The position numbers and the translations under genes were made by a program. The notes beneath the pieces are model-generated. The model saw nothing but the letters and a program-made list of their open reading frames with translations. It was not told the origin of the DNA and ran no database searches. Positions 25,501 to 38,900 of a DNA stretch of 64,000 bases are shown here, one piece after another (positions within the stretch are counted from its first letter, which is position 1; each line of letters begins with the position of its first letter). The stretch is from Schistosoma haematobium (lineage: Eukaryota; Platyhelminthes; Trematoda; Strigeidida; Schistosomatidae): positions 27,359,116-27,423,115 of the forward strand of contig NC_067196.1 of NCBI RefSeq assembly GCF_000699445.3. Direction: 5' to 3'.

Positions 25501-28500
25501 TACAAAATATGTTCAATCTTAATCTTCATATTTAGTTCATCAAGTTGCCATTTCGGATGTTGGACTCAGAGTATTAGGAAACTACGGTAAAGCGCGTGAC
25601 AAGATTATTGTTCTTGGTTGACTAAGGTGGTTGCGATATGTATTACCTATGCTCCACGGACTACGTTGACGATGATGGTTGATGTAATTGTAAACTGGAA
25701 GGAAGCTAGAGGCACCCAAACCTCGTAAATTTTCCCTGTGTCGTTTCACTTCTCAAATTGTATTTTCAACACTAAATTTCTATTACCACTAATATTGTGA
25801 CTCCCTCTACTACTTCGAGATTTACCATGGCCATTTCATTGCGCCATGTTAATAGGATTTGACAACTTGAACCAATGTACCAGGTTCTACGTTGCCGTTG
25901 ACTGATTGGTTCATATTTAGTTGAGGGAAATTAGATTAAATATTCTTGGAAGCTTTCTGAGATGTAACCCCTTAGGGAAAGTTTGTATAAGTGGCCTATA
26001 TTTTTATTGCCAGTGCTTTATATTGAATTGTATTTTTGTTTACAGATCTCTGGGTGACTTCGAATACAAACAAGTGCTTAATCGCGGAGCGACAGAGCAG
26101 CTTGTTTCTCCTGAACCAGATATATTCATTGTTGAACGCAGAAAAGAATTCGATCAAGTTCTTCTTCTTGCTTGTGATGGAATTTGGGACGTGTTTGAAA
26201 ACGACACTCTCACTACATACGTCCTTCATCGGTTGTGTTGCTTACCATCTTTGGCGGATGTTTGTTCAGAAATTCTCGACACTAGTTTGCACAAGGTTAG
26301 TTTGTCAAGTGACCAGTGAACTACCATTGTTGTTGTGATTGACAACTGTCGTAGTTTATTAATTGTAAAGTAAACATCTGAATTTATCACTGCACTGCTG
26401 TATTATTAAAAATACTAAGATTGAGTTTAATTACACATCATTTAGATATAGGTTAAAGACAATCGCAATCACGTGTGTGAATACAAATTACACAAACTCC
26501 ATCACGAAATGAATTTTATCCATCATCAGTAGGCTTTGATGATTGCAACTTGAAAATTAAAATTCAGAGCTAAAAGGATTGTTTTTAATAAGCAGTGACG
26601 AACATTTAAGTTTGCTTTCTAAAAATACTAGATGCTGCTATAGTGACTTATTGCAAAACATACTACATTTCCGGTTTTATATTCACCCTGTTTCCAACTG
26701 TAGTTGCTTTCTGTGTGAGTATTACTGTGTAAATAATCAATATTAAGAGTGCTTTAAAAATACCAACTTTCAATTACCAAATATATATATTATCAAAATG
26801 CTGCTTAAAAACAAATCGGAAATATGTTTATTGACCATTATTTCTTTGAAAGTTAAATTGTTAACATAACTCTAATAATATACATACAAGGGTCATCATT
26901 TAGTCCTGACATGTACATAATAAATGGTGTGCCAAAGTTCCGATGACTTACAAAGCAGATAATAAGCACTAATGTTTAGCAAGACAAGGGTATATTTAAT
27001 GCTGAAAGATAATTTGAAATATTAGTCTCATTGTACCGTATTTACTAGAATTTTCAATTGCTTATTTTATAGCCAGATCACCAACTTATCCACTATGAGT
27101 ATCAAGTTTTTTTTCTTCCCAATTAGTTTGAAAATAAATGAAGTTTCACCCCTCACATATTGATTGTCTATTAATTGTTACTTCAATTTTTCCATGGTTA
27201 GTTCTGAATGATTCTTGCATGTCATTTACATATTAGATGAAAAGTTGTCCTAAAATACACTTCATTTGAATTGCTCGGTTCCCAATAATCAACTCAACAG
27301 TAATGTTTTGTGAGTCTCATAAAATGAAGTCTTAAAATGAAATTAGAATCATTTTCTTACGTGATTATTTTTTACTATCATACTGTTTTTTTGTTACCTT
27401 GGTTTCTTCAGGGTAGTCGTGATAATATGAGTGTCCTCCTGGTAGCGCTAGATGCCGCCCCAACTGTGAATCCAGAGGCAGTTTGTAAAGAAATGGAATT
27501 AGATACTTCCTTAAACAATATGATTGTTGGTAAGCTTACTCATCATAGATATATTTTTTAATAACATTTTCATTTGACCGCTTTATTGGTTGTTGAAGAC
27601 ATTCAAACACTAGATAAATAACCTTTCCTCTGCTTTTTATGTCTTTAAATTTATATTATAAAAAACGGTTACACATCGTTTAAATAAGTGAATTTATTTA
27701 GGACAGATGTTCAGTGAATTCACTTTTTATTGTTTGTCATAATTTACGTTAATTGAAACACGCGTAGATCGATTTCCTTACGATGGTATTTATTTTTTAG
27801 ACTTACGTTGAGGACTCTCGGTGAACAAATGAAGCATGAAGTTTCAATATCTTCCTATCATATCAACCTGGACCTGTTTCTCATATTATCCATTCACTCA
27901 TTCATTCCATGAAATTTATTGTAAAGTACCCAATGTATTTGATTGGAAAATACAATACAATAGTACCGCTAGTATTATTGTTTTACGAATAAGATTACTT
28001 TTCTCTAACATTTGTTATCTTTTATCCTTTATCCACATTTCAAGTTCTTGATCACTCAATACACCTATAACTCATGAAATTTTAATCCACAAGGCGTTTC
28101 ACATTGTCTTTGAGACAATAAAGTTCCACCATTAATTACCGATTCATTTCTGAACAGTAGGTTGAAAATAAAATCCAATCTTTCGACGTTACGATTTAAT
28201 AGCCCTTTATGTTAGATCAAACCTGCATCGTACTAGTTACATCTCCTTCGTTTTATACAGTCACTCGCTTTAAAATGTTTTCACCATAAATTGGCTCAAT
28301 TAGCCATACAAATTAAATCAATGTGTATTTTAATTTGCATTATACACACTATAAGTCATTTGTTTGGATTTTAAAGTCTAGTTAATGTAACATTCATAAA
28401 CTGGTACACAAAGTGTTTATGTCATTTACCTTTATTCATACTCAGATATAATTAATTCAGCCGGCGAAGATGCTAACTTTTTGAATGTGGATTATGTCGC

Positions 28501-30762
28501 CAGTGCAGTTAAAAGTATGAATCTTCCCAATTATCCTCCGGGTGGCTTCAACACCAAGTGAGCACCTCACTGATAGTTATTATACTAATTATTTACATTG
28601 ATTTGATAACTCAGCATATGTATAGTGTTAAAACTAAAATGTGAGCATGGTTATTTAGTTCATAATTTGACCATATAAATACTAAATTGTTTCATGTCTA
28701 ATAGTTGTTTCGTTTAAATTATATTTCACAACTACTACGATTAAACAGGTTCTGTACTTAATACTGCCAATAACATTTTTTCCATCTTTATTCTGTTTTC
28801 CTGTAAATTAACATTTTAATTTCCAGTACGAGAAAAAAATTGCGTGCTGTTAGCATTGGTTCACATACATCAGCACGACGATGTGGAATTAAGTAGCAAG
28901 AGTCGAAGTTTTCGTAGTATCAACGGAGATGAGAAAGACCAAGCATTGGTAAATACAGCTTGAAGAGTAGTAGTGTCGTTATCCTCCCACACGAAAATCT
29001 AGTTCTACAAAAAGTACTATGTCCCGTACTTTGTAAATAAGTTTATGTCTTACAAGTAAGGTGATATAGAAGAAATCAGTTTGGTACACTAACAATTATC
29101 AGTGATACTTTTATTGAGTTCATGGATTGTATTGAAAAGTTACTTATCAAACTGCGATGTTTTAGCATGTCAGAGTAAAGTAGTACAAATATTTTCTATA
29201 CATTCCAGACAAGTTCCATACGATGGCAAGAAAGTTATTTGAAATCCATGTTTTTCAGTCAAAAGATGGTTACTGAAATTTTCTGCCGCACTCATTGTTC
29301 TTCAATTTACTAGTTCTCCCTAAATGTAGTTATCCATTTCCTGTCTTTGCCTTAGAGGTAACAGTATCATTAAATAGCATGAATACGTAATCTCCTGTAC
29401 GTCATGGTATTTATTGATAAATGAAGTCCCATATTAGAATGGAGTATTCATCCGCTAAAATATGGTTAGATTCACCGCCTATCGGCTTGTGCTTGGTACT
29501 GGCTATTCCCTAGGGTTTTTCAATGAAGCTTTTCAAAATTAGTTTATTTATATGATTCCAGATGCCAGTTATTCTTCATGTTTTTAGGAATACTCTCCCC
29601 AAAGGTCTCCCATATTACAAAAAGGAACAATTTTACTTAGTATCCCTCTCGTTGTCGCACTAAATACATTTCACTTCCGTTCGTTCGAAGCGAAATGTGT
29701 ACTCAAATATTCTCACAATTCCTGTTTACATTAACTTCTCATTCTTACGACAGTACTATGAATTTAAGTAAACTAGGTTTATCTTGAAATTAGTTTTTAA
29801 ATATTGCGATGGTTATTCATCATCCTCTCAAGAAATACTTAATAAATATTAATGTTTCGATTGTTGTCCTCTAATATAAGTCAAACCAACTCTGAATACT
29901 TATTTAGCAAAAATACACTTCATCTATACTTGACTTACCACTTATGGAAGACCAAATCTCCGTTGTGCCAACGTAAAAAAATAACTTCATCTGCTGTTGT
30001 ATGTTAAAATGACTGAAATTGTATTTTCCCTTTAATGAATATCCTAGACATTTCGTAAAACATAACATAACCCTTTATCCATCTGTTAGAATTTTCGAGA
30101 AACTATCTGTTCATCATACATATTTCAACAACACTTTCACAAAATCTCGGTAGTTCTATTCCCCCTCTCATTTTGTTCCTTATTCTTTCGAAGTCACGGC
30201 TGTTCTTGGTTTAACCTTTGTGTCTGACTTTGATTGATTAGTTAAGGGTAACACGTTAGCATCTCTTTTCGTCGTTTATCATATGTGGCTTAAAATGATC
30301 TTGGATGCTTAGTTGCGTAAATTTCTTTAATTCAGTTCTCGGCGGCCATGCTGTATCTGTGTTCCAATAATGTAGTAGCTTTTTTGTCCTGGTTAGGTAA
30401 AAATAAATAAACAGCTTTTTAAAAACTTTTTTCCCATGTGATTACCCTCATATTTGTGCATTTGACGACGGCTTATTTTCATTATATGCATCCCTTTTGA
30501 TATCGGTGTATAGTGACCTAAGTCTCCATACATGTTAAATGTTTCATTATGTTGCTATGATGTGCTTGGTTTTTACCATCGACTTCGCTTCGTATCCCAT
30601 CATGATTAATTTTCTTGACTTAAATCATTTTAAAATATTGTGGATATAACAAGATTTTCTTGAATCTTACATGTCCTTGAATGACCTCTAATAATTTTTT
30701 TTATTTTTAGACGCGCTTATGTAGAGAACTTTTTCAATACTCATTTCCGACAGAATAAGTAA
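19579..30762 (+). CDS. PPM1A/PPM1B-like metal-dependent Ser/Thr phosphatase (PP2C), 6 exons
   Basis: Exons: 19579-19809, 19850-20196, 26046-26295, 27412-27529, 28446-28557, 30711-30762 (stop TAA); phases 0,2,0,1,2 agree and give 369 aa. PPM/PP2C enzymes remove phosphate from Ser/Thr using two Mg/Mn ions and dampen stress-kinase and other signalling. Visible hallmarks: MGAFLEKP with Gly2 as a likely N-myristoylation site, Arg33 and Glu37/Asp38 in [10 protein letters not shown], Asp60 in [36 protein letters not shown] across exons 2-3, [17 protein letters not shown] and SRDNMSV. The metal-binding set looks complete. The last exon gives [11 protein letters not shown], which lines up with the C-terminal helix of PPM1A (SKRNVIEAVYN). 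An acceptor (ctttttag) precedes the start by 17 bases; an out-of-frame ATG at 19571 lies between. Intron 1 is 40 bp; intron 2 (5.8 kb) carries the RTE insertions. The PPM1A versus PPM1B assignment is open. Confidence 0.93.
20580..23995 (-). mobile_element. RTE-clade non-LTR retrotransposon, near full-length but broken
   Basis: On the - strand: a 5' region at about 23995-23640; an apurinic/apyrimidinic-type endonuclease domain at 23350-22605 ([25 protein letters not shown]); a linker at 22473-22102; and reverse transcriptase at 22080-20873 with [30 protein letters not shown] and the catalytic [10 protein letters not shown]. The frame changes near 22.6-22.5 kb and again near 21.5 kb, and an in-frame stop lies near 22.09 kb, so it cannot make an intact protein. 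The overall character is RTE-like (schistosome SR2/Perere-3-type); exact family not determined. A tail of about 290 bases after the coding region is shared with the inverted copy at 24.2-24.9 kb. It sits antisense inside PPM1 intron 2. Confidence 0.88.
24185..24890 (+). mobile_element. Inverted second copy of the RTE 3' end
   Basis: This is the reverse complement of 20.58-21.23 kb, covering the YADD motif, the end of the reverse transcriptase and the whole 3' tail. The protein parts differ by very few residues. A short stray copy of the tail start (gaatgacatggctcaaaatcg through ggtgcacccactctttgtg, 24189-24243) is fused in front, with a deletion, so the junction is rearranged. The two 3' ends point outward from the 3.4 kb element. 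Confidence 0.85.
25795..25912 (+). mobile_element. Old RTE 3' tail remnant
   Basis: The order of short blocks (acta...tcgagatttaccatgg, gccatgtt, gacaacttgaacc.atgtac, ctacgttg) follows the RTE tail at 24770-24870 with heavy divergence. Only the tail is preserved. Confidence 0.5.
28827..28896 (+). CDS. Alternative last exon of the PPM1-like gene (possible)
   Basis: A good acceptor (aatttccag, ending 28826) is followed by a phase-compatible segment that would join exon 5 as [23 protein letters not shown] and stop at TAG 28894-28896, giving a 375-aa product. It lacks the conserved C-terminal helix that the exon at 30711 supplies, so it is either a minor alternative ending or a chance acceptor. 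Since it ends in a stop it cannot be an internal exon. Confidence 0.35.
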
Positions 30763-33700
30763 GTCATTTCGTCACAATCAAACAATAGTTATATTTTTAC
30801 AATATGAACAAGTCAGTTCATTTCATTTTTTTATTATATTTACAGGTTGTTATATAGTTTACACTATTTCACCATAGTTTTCTCAACTCAGCGTACTATT
30901 TGTGTCTATAGTTTTACAAATATATTTGGAAAATATAGGGAATTAATCACTGTCTATAATTGATAAAGTAAAAAAAAGGTTCATTCTTTATATAAGTACT
31001 GACATAATCTTTTTGTAACAAGTAATCGTTTAAACCAATTCCAGTTAGCTTGTGTTAGTATCTAACTTATGTCTTTAAATATTCAAACTTGATTGACTCA
31101 ACGATTTTTTAACTGGGTATTTACAATAATATAAATTTCAATGTTTATGTAATACCAAAGTTTTGGATAGATAAAGCAGAACATAAATGCTTTTTGGTTG
31201 TGCTCTGTAACGGTAAATTCAGTATTTTATAAAATAGCTTACTCCAACAGTGTTTACTTTTTTGGACAGGTTGTGAACTAACTAAAACTAGAAAATTTTT
31301 ATTGATTGTTTCAATTATTTATGTGCTGTTCGTTGTTTAAGATCTCAAAGTCATGAGTTTGTAGCGAAATCCAGTTTATTATTGTGCAATGTTGAATATT
31401 TTATCACATATTAGTAGGGTTTTACACACTGATGTCTACATCACTTTCAGTATTTTCACACAAATTTCCATTACTCGATTTATTGTTATGTACATCGCTC
31501 GTTAATTTAGACATAGAGTTTTAGGAACTTGACTTCTAATGAAAAGCTGCTCGCTGTAACCAATGTATTTTAAATAGATAGTATTTTTTACTATCCTACA
31601 ACAAATCGTACCTCCACCTGTTGTACGAACTTGTGTGTAAGTACTAATTTCAGTGTGTGGGAATACGCTTTGATGGATAGTTTTGGACCCCTCATATTTA
31701 TTAATATTCATTAGAGAACTTTGTTTTTGTACATTCATAATGACTAATATCGTGAATGTTTTGTCTTCTGTTTTTATGTCAAGTCGACTATTAAGATCAT
31801 TAATTCAAATTTATTTACCGACTACAGCTTTTTGTTTGTTTTTTTTATTCCTCTATTTCAACATTTAATAAGTAGTGTTTTTCATGAATGTGTTACAAAT
31901 GTATAGATGTTATTTTGCATGATTGTACAAATGTTTGCGATTGTCGTCGGAGAACTATCATCAGTAAATTTCCTTTAGATCAAAAACATTTACATTCCTA
32001 ATTGATTGTTAGATGATATAAAGGTTTTATTATGGATGGCGTATATAATCTCGCTGTCCTATAATAATCTTTTCAGTGATTAAGTCAAAGTAGTGAACAT
32101 TTTTGGCAAATGGTAAGTCTTTCATTGCAACCTTCTCCACATTAAACATGGTCATTTATCAAACACCTACTTCATATTATGTTTTCATCTTACTGACTGT
32201 AGACCCATTCCGCCGCTTATTAAATCATTAATAATGTTTGCTTCATAGGGCACCCCGAATAATAATGATAAGACGCATAAAAGAATTTCCCACTTCCTCA
32301 TGTCTCATAGTAGATTATTTTCAGTATATATTTATAGAAGTGTTTTGCCCACTTTCTTTCTTGATTATTTTCAGGGTGTTCGCAAAAACGCAACTGGATG
32401 CTCAAAGTTAACAAAAATTCCACTTTTAACCCTCAAAATTAACGCCAAATGATCACTCATATCTTAATTCATGTCTCATGCCATTCTGGATACTCTTTTA
32501 GCATCATTTCTTTACAAACTTATTATACACTTAAATTTTCACCTGTAATTTGCTCCATAATGGTATGTGTATGTATTTCTATTTAGAGACCACCCATATA
32601 CAGTCGGTATGTATTCGCTTCTTCACTCCTTAATTTGTACGGATTTGTCTTTCTGTCTTGTCTTAGATATTCTGTTCCAAGCAGTGTATAATATACTGTA
32701 GTTCACATATTCACTCTCATGTGGAGTATTCACTTCATGTTATAGAATACTGGGTGCGCTTAATTTTCAGTCATAATAATTCCCGTCCCTTTTTACGGAC
32801 AATTGGTTCATTATGTTGACTCGTAACTTCGTCTTATAGTAGTCCAAATACTATAAGCTCTTCTACTTGTACTACCAAATAAAGGGAATACATATTTGAG
32901 TCTCTTCCCATGTGGTTCACAAACCAGTCAACAAGGATAATCTGCAGAAGAGTTAATAGATGATATTTACACATCCGTATCGTCACTAGATATAATATCA
33001 TCCTGTATAAGAAGTAAATTATCTTCTGACTTATGCATGTATTTTCTGACAAGCGATGTTAAATTAATTGTTTTAGAGCGAATTCCAAGAGCGTCAATGT
33101 CTTTACCGTAATTCAGATCACGCAATATACAGATTTACAAGCTTCATATGTCAAATAAAAAAAGGTCTCAATGGAAAAGACTGGAGGAATTGTATAAACT
33201 ATAAATAACTCCAAATCCCTTTTTTAGTGGTGTCGAAATTTAGGTTGTTATTTTATGTTGTGTTAGTTGGATGAAAAAACGGGGTTTTACCTTACATTAT
33301 TGAAGAAGTGTAATGGGCTGATCAAAAACAACTTATGGAATGCCCACTTATTCATCACATTCAATTTTTTATCATCAAATAAAAGGACTTAAGTACGTAG
33401 CACTTGAAAGGTTGTATTGAGTGTTGCTTGTCCAATTTACCAATGTTTCAACTTCAGCACCAAATGATGATTCTAAGCTACATCAGCTCCTGTTTTTGTT
33501 CTAACGTCGTCGATTGACCTGAACTTTTAATGACATGGTTAGCCTGGTTCTTTGTAGTTCTGCCCGGTGAAACACTTGACCTGTCTATGTCTGTCAAGAC
33601 GGGAGCTGTTCAAAGCAAATGTTTTTTGTTCAGTCTGTCCAATGAGTTTCCATCATTCTAAACTGGGTTGTAACTTTTCATTTCCACAGCTACTTGGATG
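30763..33700. other. Region downstream of the PPM1-like gene
   Basis: Very AT-rich, with many stops in all frames. It presumably contains the PPM1 3' UTR at its start. No further gene was identified. Confidence 0.35.
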
Positions 33701-33714
33701 GTACTTTTAATTTC

Positions 33715-34045
33715 TTAAACTGTCTGGAAATCCCATATACCTAATTGAGCTGTAACTCTGGTAGTTAGAAGGAACGTCGGACTGATGGCTTTCGAAGAAT
33801 CTCGACTACCGCCATGAAATTTCAAGACTCCAGAATATAGATCTTGGTTTAAATAACTTTCTGGCTGGAATAATTTAACTTCGTCCGCTTTTGTGAGGTT
33901 GAGCTGCTTAACCATTCCCAATTCTACTTTGCCAAGGCTTAAGATCAGTACTAACCCTAGAAGGGCTCCAGGTGGAATTACAACTGAGTTTGCGTAGGCA
34001 CGTGGATAAAATATATTTGTGAATCTTACTTCTGAATCCGTATGT
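33715..34045 (-). pseudogene. Possible decayed M13 (neprilysin-like) peptidase fragment
   Basis: A stop-free stretch of about 110 codons on the - strand reads RAYANSVVIPPGALLG then GKVELGMV. This recalls the M13 block AYY..xNxIVxPxGxL followed by GxVGMVxGHExTH. The zinc-binding HExxH that should follow GMV is absent (KQLNL instead). It ends at a stop (33715-33717). The resemblance is short and made by eye; it could be chance or a retained piece of an inactivated gene. Confidence 0.3.
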
Positions 34046-35689
34046 TACCTAGGCCAACTTCGTTTGTGTGATGGCGGTATTTAGAAGCAACATACGGATA
34101 GCGTGGGTCAAACAGAAATAGGCACGCAAGGAATATTGTGGATAGTTAACACACGCACGGCCATATGAAAACAACCATGCTTAGTAGGTCAAAATGTGAC
34201 TTGTGTATGATGAATAACTCGATCTGTCCGGATGCTGGGGAATCCCTTGTGTGCTTGATACAGTGTTAAAAACCACAAGTTATAATCAAGACCACTCCAC
34301 TGTGAATCTCCGCACTTCTAACAGATTCCTTACGAAATAATGGCCGTTATAGTGGCTACATGATCAGTACCAACAAATGCGTAGGTATATGAGGAGGTCC
34401 GTCTTTTAATTGATTGTCAGTTGAGGCATGAATTATCGTCTATTCAACCTAGTAGACCGGCGTCCATGTCACTCGAAGTCTTTTGCGTTTGACATTTCAG
34501 ATTTCGAAAATGATGTGCTTTGTAAGTCCCTCATATCGTTACCGTGAAATCGTCAAAAATGGTCAGTGGAGTCGGTGTTTACGCGAAGACTTCAGTTTCC
34601 GCAACGGTAAAACACCAGGATTTTCTGTCTTCACAAAACTGCGATAATATATGGTATTCTGTGAACAAGTCTTAATGATGGTTTTCCTATAACTTTTTAC
34701 GTTCTTGAGACAGACCTGTTTGTTGAAGTTATGAGACCAGGGAAAATTCCGTATAGATAATGAGTATTGGTTAAGTGCTGCAGAGTTTGACGAAAATAGA
34801 AGATCAGACTAAGGTATATTACAGAGTAGTCCTACCAGATATATATGTTCCTTTACTCCTGGATCTTGACAGTGAAGGGGTATTCAGAAGCCAGTAGTAT
34901 TCTTCGGTTGTTCACTCAAACGCATTGTATATTATCCAGGAGTTCCCGTTACCGTCTGAGAAAATAAGAAGCACTGTGAGGAAGGACATCTCCATGTGAC
35001 TCCCACTTCTGCAATTTCAAAGCAATTTGATGTCTTCCTGTAGATCTAGCACTCATCTGTGAAAAGTTGTCTCCTCAAATATGTAGCTAACACGTGGCCA
35101 TATGGATGGCGGAAAATCCAGTTAGTTCTCCATTTGCATTCCCCAGATAATAATTTTATCTCGTATTGCGCTTATTCGTCCTTTAAAAAATTCGTAACTC
35201 CGGTCTATTTCTCATACTGGTGTAAGTCGTTTTTCGTCGCAAACTAAGACACAGATAAAATAAGCGACTTCGGTGGAACGACCAGGAAATGACCTCAGAT
35301 GAATCCAATTAGTTCCTTGTTATGTTTTCTGTTGAGTATTGTGACATCCACACAACATCATACAAATGTATAACGCGTTTCTGCAGTTGTTAATTTGGCG
35401 ACTACGTGTGGTTGTTCATGCAATTTTTAGGGGTCGTTTTATGGATATTATCAGTCACTGCTAGATATACTAGGAACCATCTGTCTTTTCGTTAAATCAC
35501 TCATAAATTATGGTTACGACCACGCAGTATACATGAAATAAACCCCATCGTTTGATGCTTTTCGTTTGCATTAGTCAAAAAATATACTGTCGGACCTGAG
35601 GAAAGATTCTCAATAATTACAATCACATTTACCTTCTGGCAGCCCTGCATGCATGTAAAGAGCACAGCAGGATATTGAATGCCTATGTT

Positions 35690-35905
35690 TGGTAGGGACT
35701 TGCATACATTCCATGACGAAAGCTTTTGTGCCCAAGGAATCCCCCATAATGCTTGCAACGGTATCCAATATTATTTTCACAACCTCGAATAACTCCTCTC
35801 GTCCAGCCAAACGGAACAGTGTGATCCCAACTGCAATTATCAGCGATAGCTTGTAGGAACCAGGAATATCTAGAAAATCATTTTTGAAGTAACTCTTTTT
35901 CCGTC
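35690..35905 (-). pseudogene. Possible second M13-like fragment
   Basis: On the - strand the open segment YKLSLIIAVGITLF followed by REELFEVVKIILDTVASI resembles the M13 N-lobe pattern 'Y..YM..V...L......-...V...E..LA'. It is on the same strand and in the expected upstream position relative to the fragment at 33.7-34.0 kb. No complete exon chain connects them. Confidence 0.25.
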
Positions 35906-38900
35906 TTTTATATAAACTCTATGTCGAATCAATACACAACACTTCAGGATACTTTCCTTACAGTTCAGTATTACTGGGTCGTAAAAGCATCTAGTCGGAA
36001 TGCCGTCTATTAAGTAAAACCATTTCATCATTTCAAGAGTAGCTAGCTTTCGAAGGTTTAACTACACACTTGCTCTAAGAGAGTTTATACTTTAGGTTGC
36101 TTACGTCACTAGTAGTGAATACTTCGGGAAATGTATCCTTCAAACTACATTATCCAGCGTGGATGCTTGTTGCATTAATGAAGCTGAGTTCTCCTCCTCA
36201 ATAGACCATCTTGTACTTGATGGATCATAAACCATAAGACTTGCAGGACGTTCATTGTTGTGAACTATCCTGAAAGACCTCATTGTCACGGTAAGCCACT
36301 CTAAGCATTTCGTGACAATCAAGATACTTAAGCCTTCTTGGCTATTGTTATATCTAGAAGGTTGTTCTTGATACACTGTGGTGTTTGAATTAACTAATGA
36401 TTCTTTTGTACTGGTTGAATGCTCGATTTCGAATTCTAAGTACAGTACATTCGTTGTGCCTGTGTCTTAATTCAATTGCGTTAATCCTGGAATTCCTAGT
36501 TCATACGAGAATTCGAATACTATATACACCTCGTATAACGTGAGCACTAGAACGCCAGAACCCTTCCAAGTAGTAATGAGAAGACTAATGAAAGGAATAT
36601 TATTCCCAGACAATGTCAATTACAGTAAAAAAATTGTCAAGTATTTATAGTTTGTAGTAAGAACAAAATCATCGTTACAGTCCACCAATCAGCATACAGG
36701 GCGTTATTAGCATTTTCCAATCGGGAAGCTATACGTAAGAATTCTGGAACATTCTTCCAAAAGGTGATTGGATGGAATAGTTACGGCTCCTTATGAGCCT
36801 CTTACAGCTTCCTCGAGTCCACTCGTGTTCCGTAGTCACAGCTGTTATTGTTACAAATGTTTAGTGCCATATGCAATCCACAGTACACAATGTCTAAACA
36901 AGTTTCACTTGCAAAAAAATGTAAATCAATGTATGCATATATACATGAAATAGGTAAATAGACACTCCACAATTGAGTGAAGCGTCTTCATGAAGACAGG
37001 AGTCATTACAACCTTAAATCAATTTGTTTGACAATATGAGATTTTGATTAGGTCAGCTCCTATAAGCTTTTCATCCCATAGTATATTTGTAGATACGATA
37101 TATAATGTCGTGCAGAATGAAAACCAGGAAGATAAGCATAATTTCTCACGCGATGAGATAAACACTTTCATAATTCGCATGGTGAACTGTTACTTAATAT
37201 CTCTCCCTGGGAGTGCCCTCGGATTCTTCGACTGTCTGATAAAAATACTTTATTCACTATCTCACATTCTAAAATAATGTACGGTTGAGACGTGAAAGGA
37301 CTTAAAACTTAGTCGCTGACTTCTTTGTGAACTAAAGTTGGGGGCACAGAGTGTGAATTTTGTTATCGTATTTCCTCTGATTTATCATTGTGCGTTATGG
37401 ATTAATGCCACATTTGTACAAACAACAGCTAAGAATCATCGCGATCAAAATATTTTACCAGGGGTTTCGTACTCATCACAGTGTCTACCTCTATAGGTGA
37501 AAAGTTACATTCACCCGCTTCGCTTGCATTCAGTATTAGTTCTTATATAATTTGGTATGTTACAAAATAAATCCAGTACGAAAAATGCATAATAGCAACA
37601 TCCTAAACTCATATCAAGACGATGATAATCCGACTAATCTATCAAAAGACTCACTATCAGAAGCGCCTATGGAGCAGAACCATGTTCTAAACAAGGACAT
37701 GTAGGAATAACATTTTACTCGATATTAATTTTCCCTATCTTTGCTGCTAGAACGCATGACCTAATCTCAGAATCGCACATTTTCCGTGGTGTGAAAATGT
37801 AATATACAATATTTTGCATGGGAGCCACACGATTCTGTGTACTGACTTGTCCTGCTTGACAGTCATTAATAAGCTGCTAAGTGACTTTGAAAACACATTT
37901 GGGCTGAAAATAAAATAGTATATTCTATCTGAGAACCATCCTGTCCTCATTTATTTCCCTCCCTGACCTTCGATCGTCCGACTTTTGATGCGAGTCTTCC
38001 CACTTACTAAATACTCAGCTTCAGGATTCGTGGTAATAGGAACCAATGTTGTCATATAGCCTTTCGGACAGACATCCTTCATCGTCATTTGGAATGCAGA
38101 ACTGTGTCGATGAAAATTGTTCAACATATTCAGGCTATGCAGATATACTCCAGAGCCATTTATACTTAGGGTGGTGAACATGAGTCCTGTATGCTCTACC
38201 TGTCCTACGGATGGACACACTGAGTCATGTGTTTGGTAGGTTTTCTTTCGTAGTGTTTTGCTTCCTTCGTTGCCCTCGAAGTACGAACTGTAGCGCTCGT
38301 TAAATCTGTGCGTATTAATAAACAAAATTTTAATTGATAGAACACTTTGATATACATTGTAAATGTTGATCTCACTTTTACCACTGATAACCTCGGATGT
38401 TTGGTAGCTTTTGACTCCTTTTGTGTTGCAACCACTGTTCTTTCACTAGATGGCTATCAATTTTCGAAGACTAGTATGCATTATCCCATATTGCGCGAAA
38501 TAAACAATCTTGAAACTTAAGTTGTCTAACACCAATAATTACACCAACTTAGAGTTTATTCTGAGCAGTTTAGTGGAGTCCAATCAGTTCATTTTGTTTT
38601 ACTCTGTTTGTATTCATGCAAACAAATTAAATTGGATCTGGACAAATTCCAAAGTTTTAAGTATCGTGCTGGAATGCCATAGTCTTTGTTTGTTTACTTT
38701 TGTTTATAAAGACAGACATCTTGTTAGAAACTGTCACTTTAAAAGAACTCAGCCTCCTTAGAAGCAGGCGCATTATCGCACATCTCAAGTGATCTTACTT
38801 CAGTCATTTGAATACAACAGACCTAAATATTCATGCTTGTTTTGCTCTGAAAAGACGTTCGATTTTACAGGTTACCCTGATGTACTGTCCTTCGTTTACC

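Noticed and set aside
37951..38325. 124-codon - strand open frame
   Set aside because: Longest open stretch in the gene-poor region, but no motif I can place; an M13 N-terminus was considered and the cysteine pattern does not fit.
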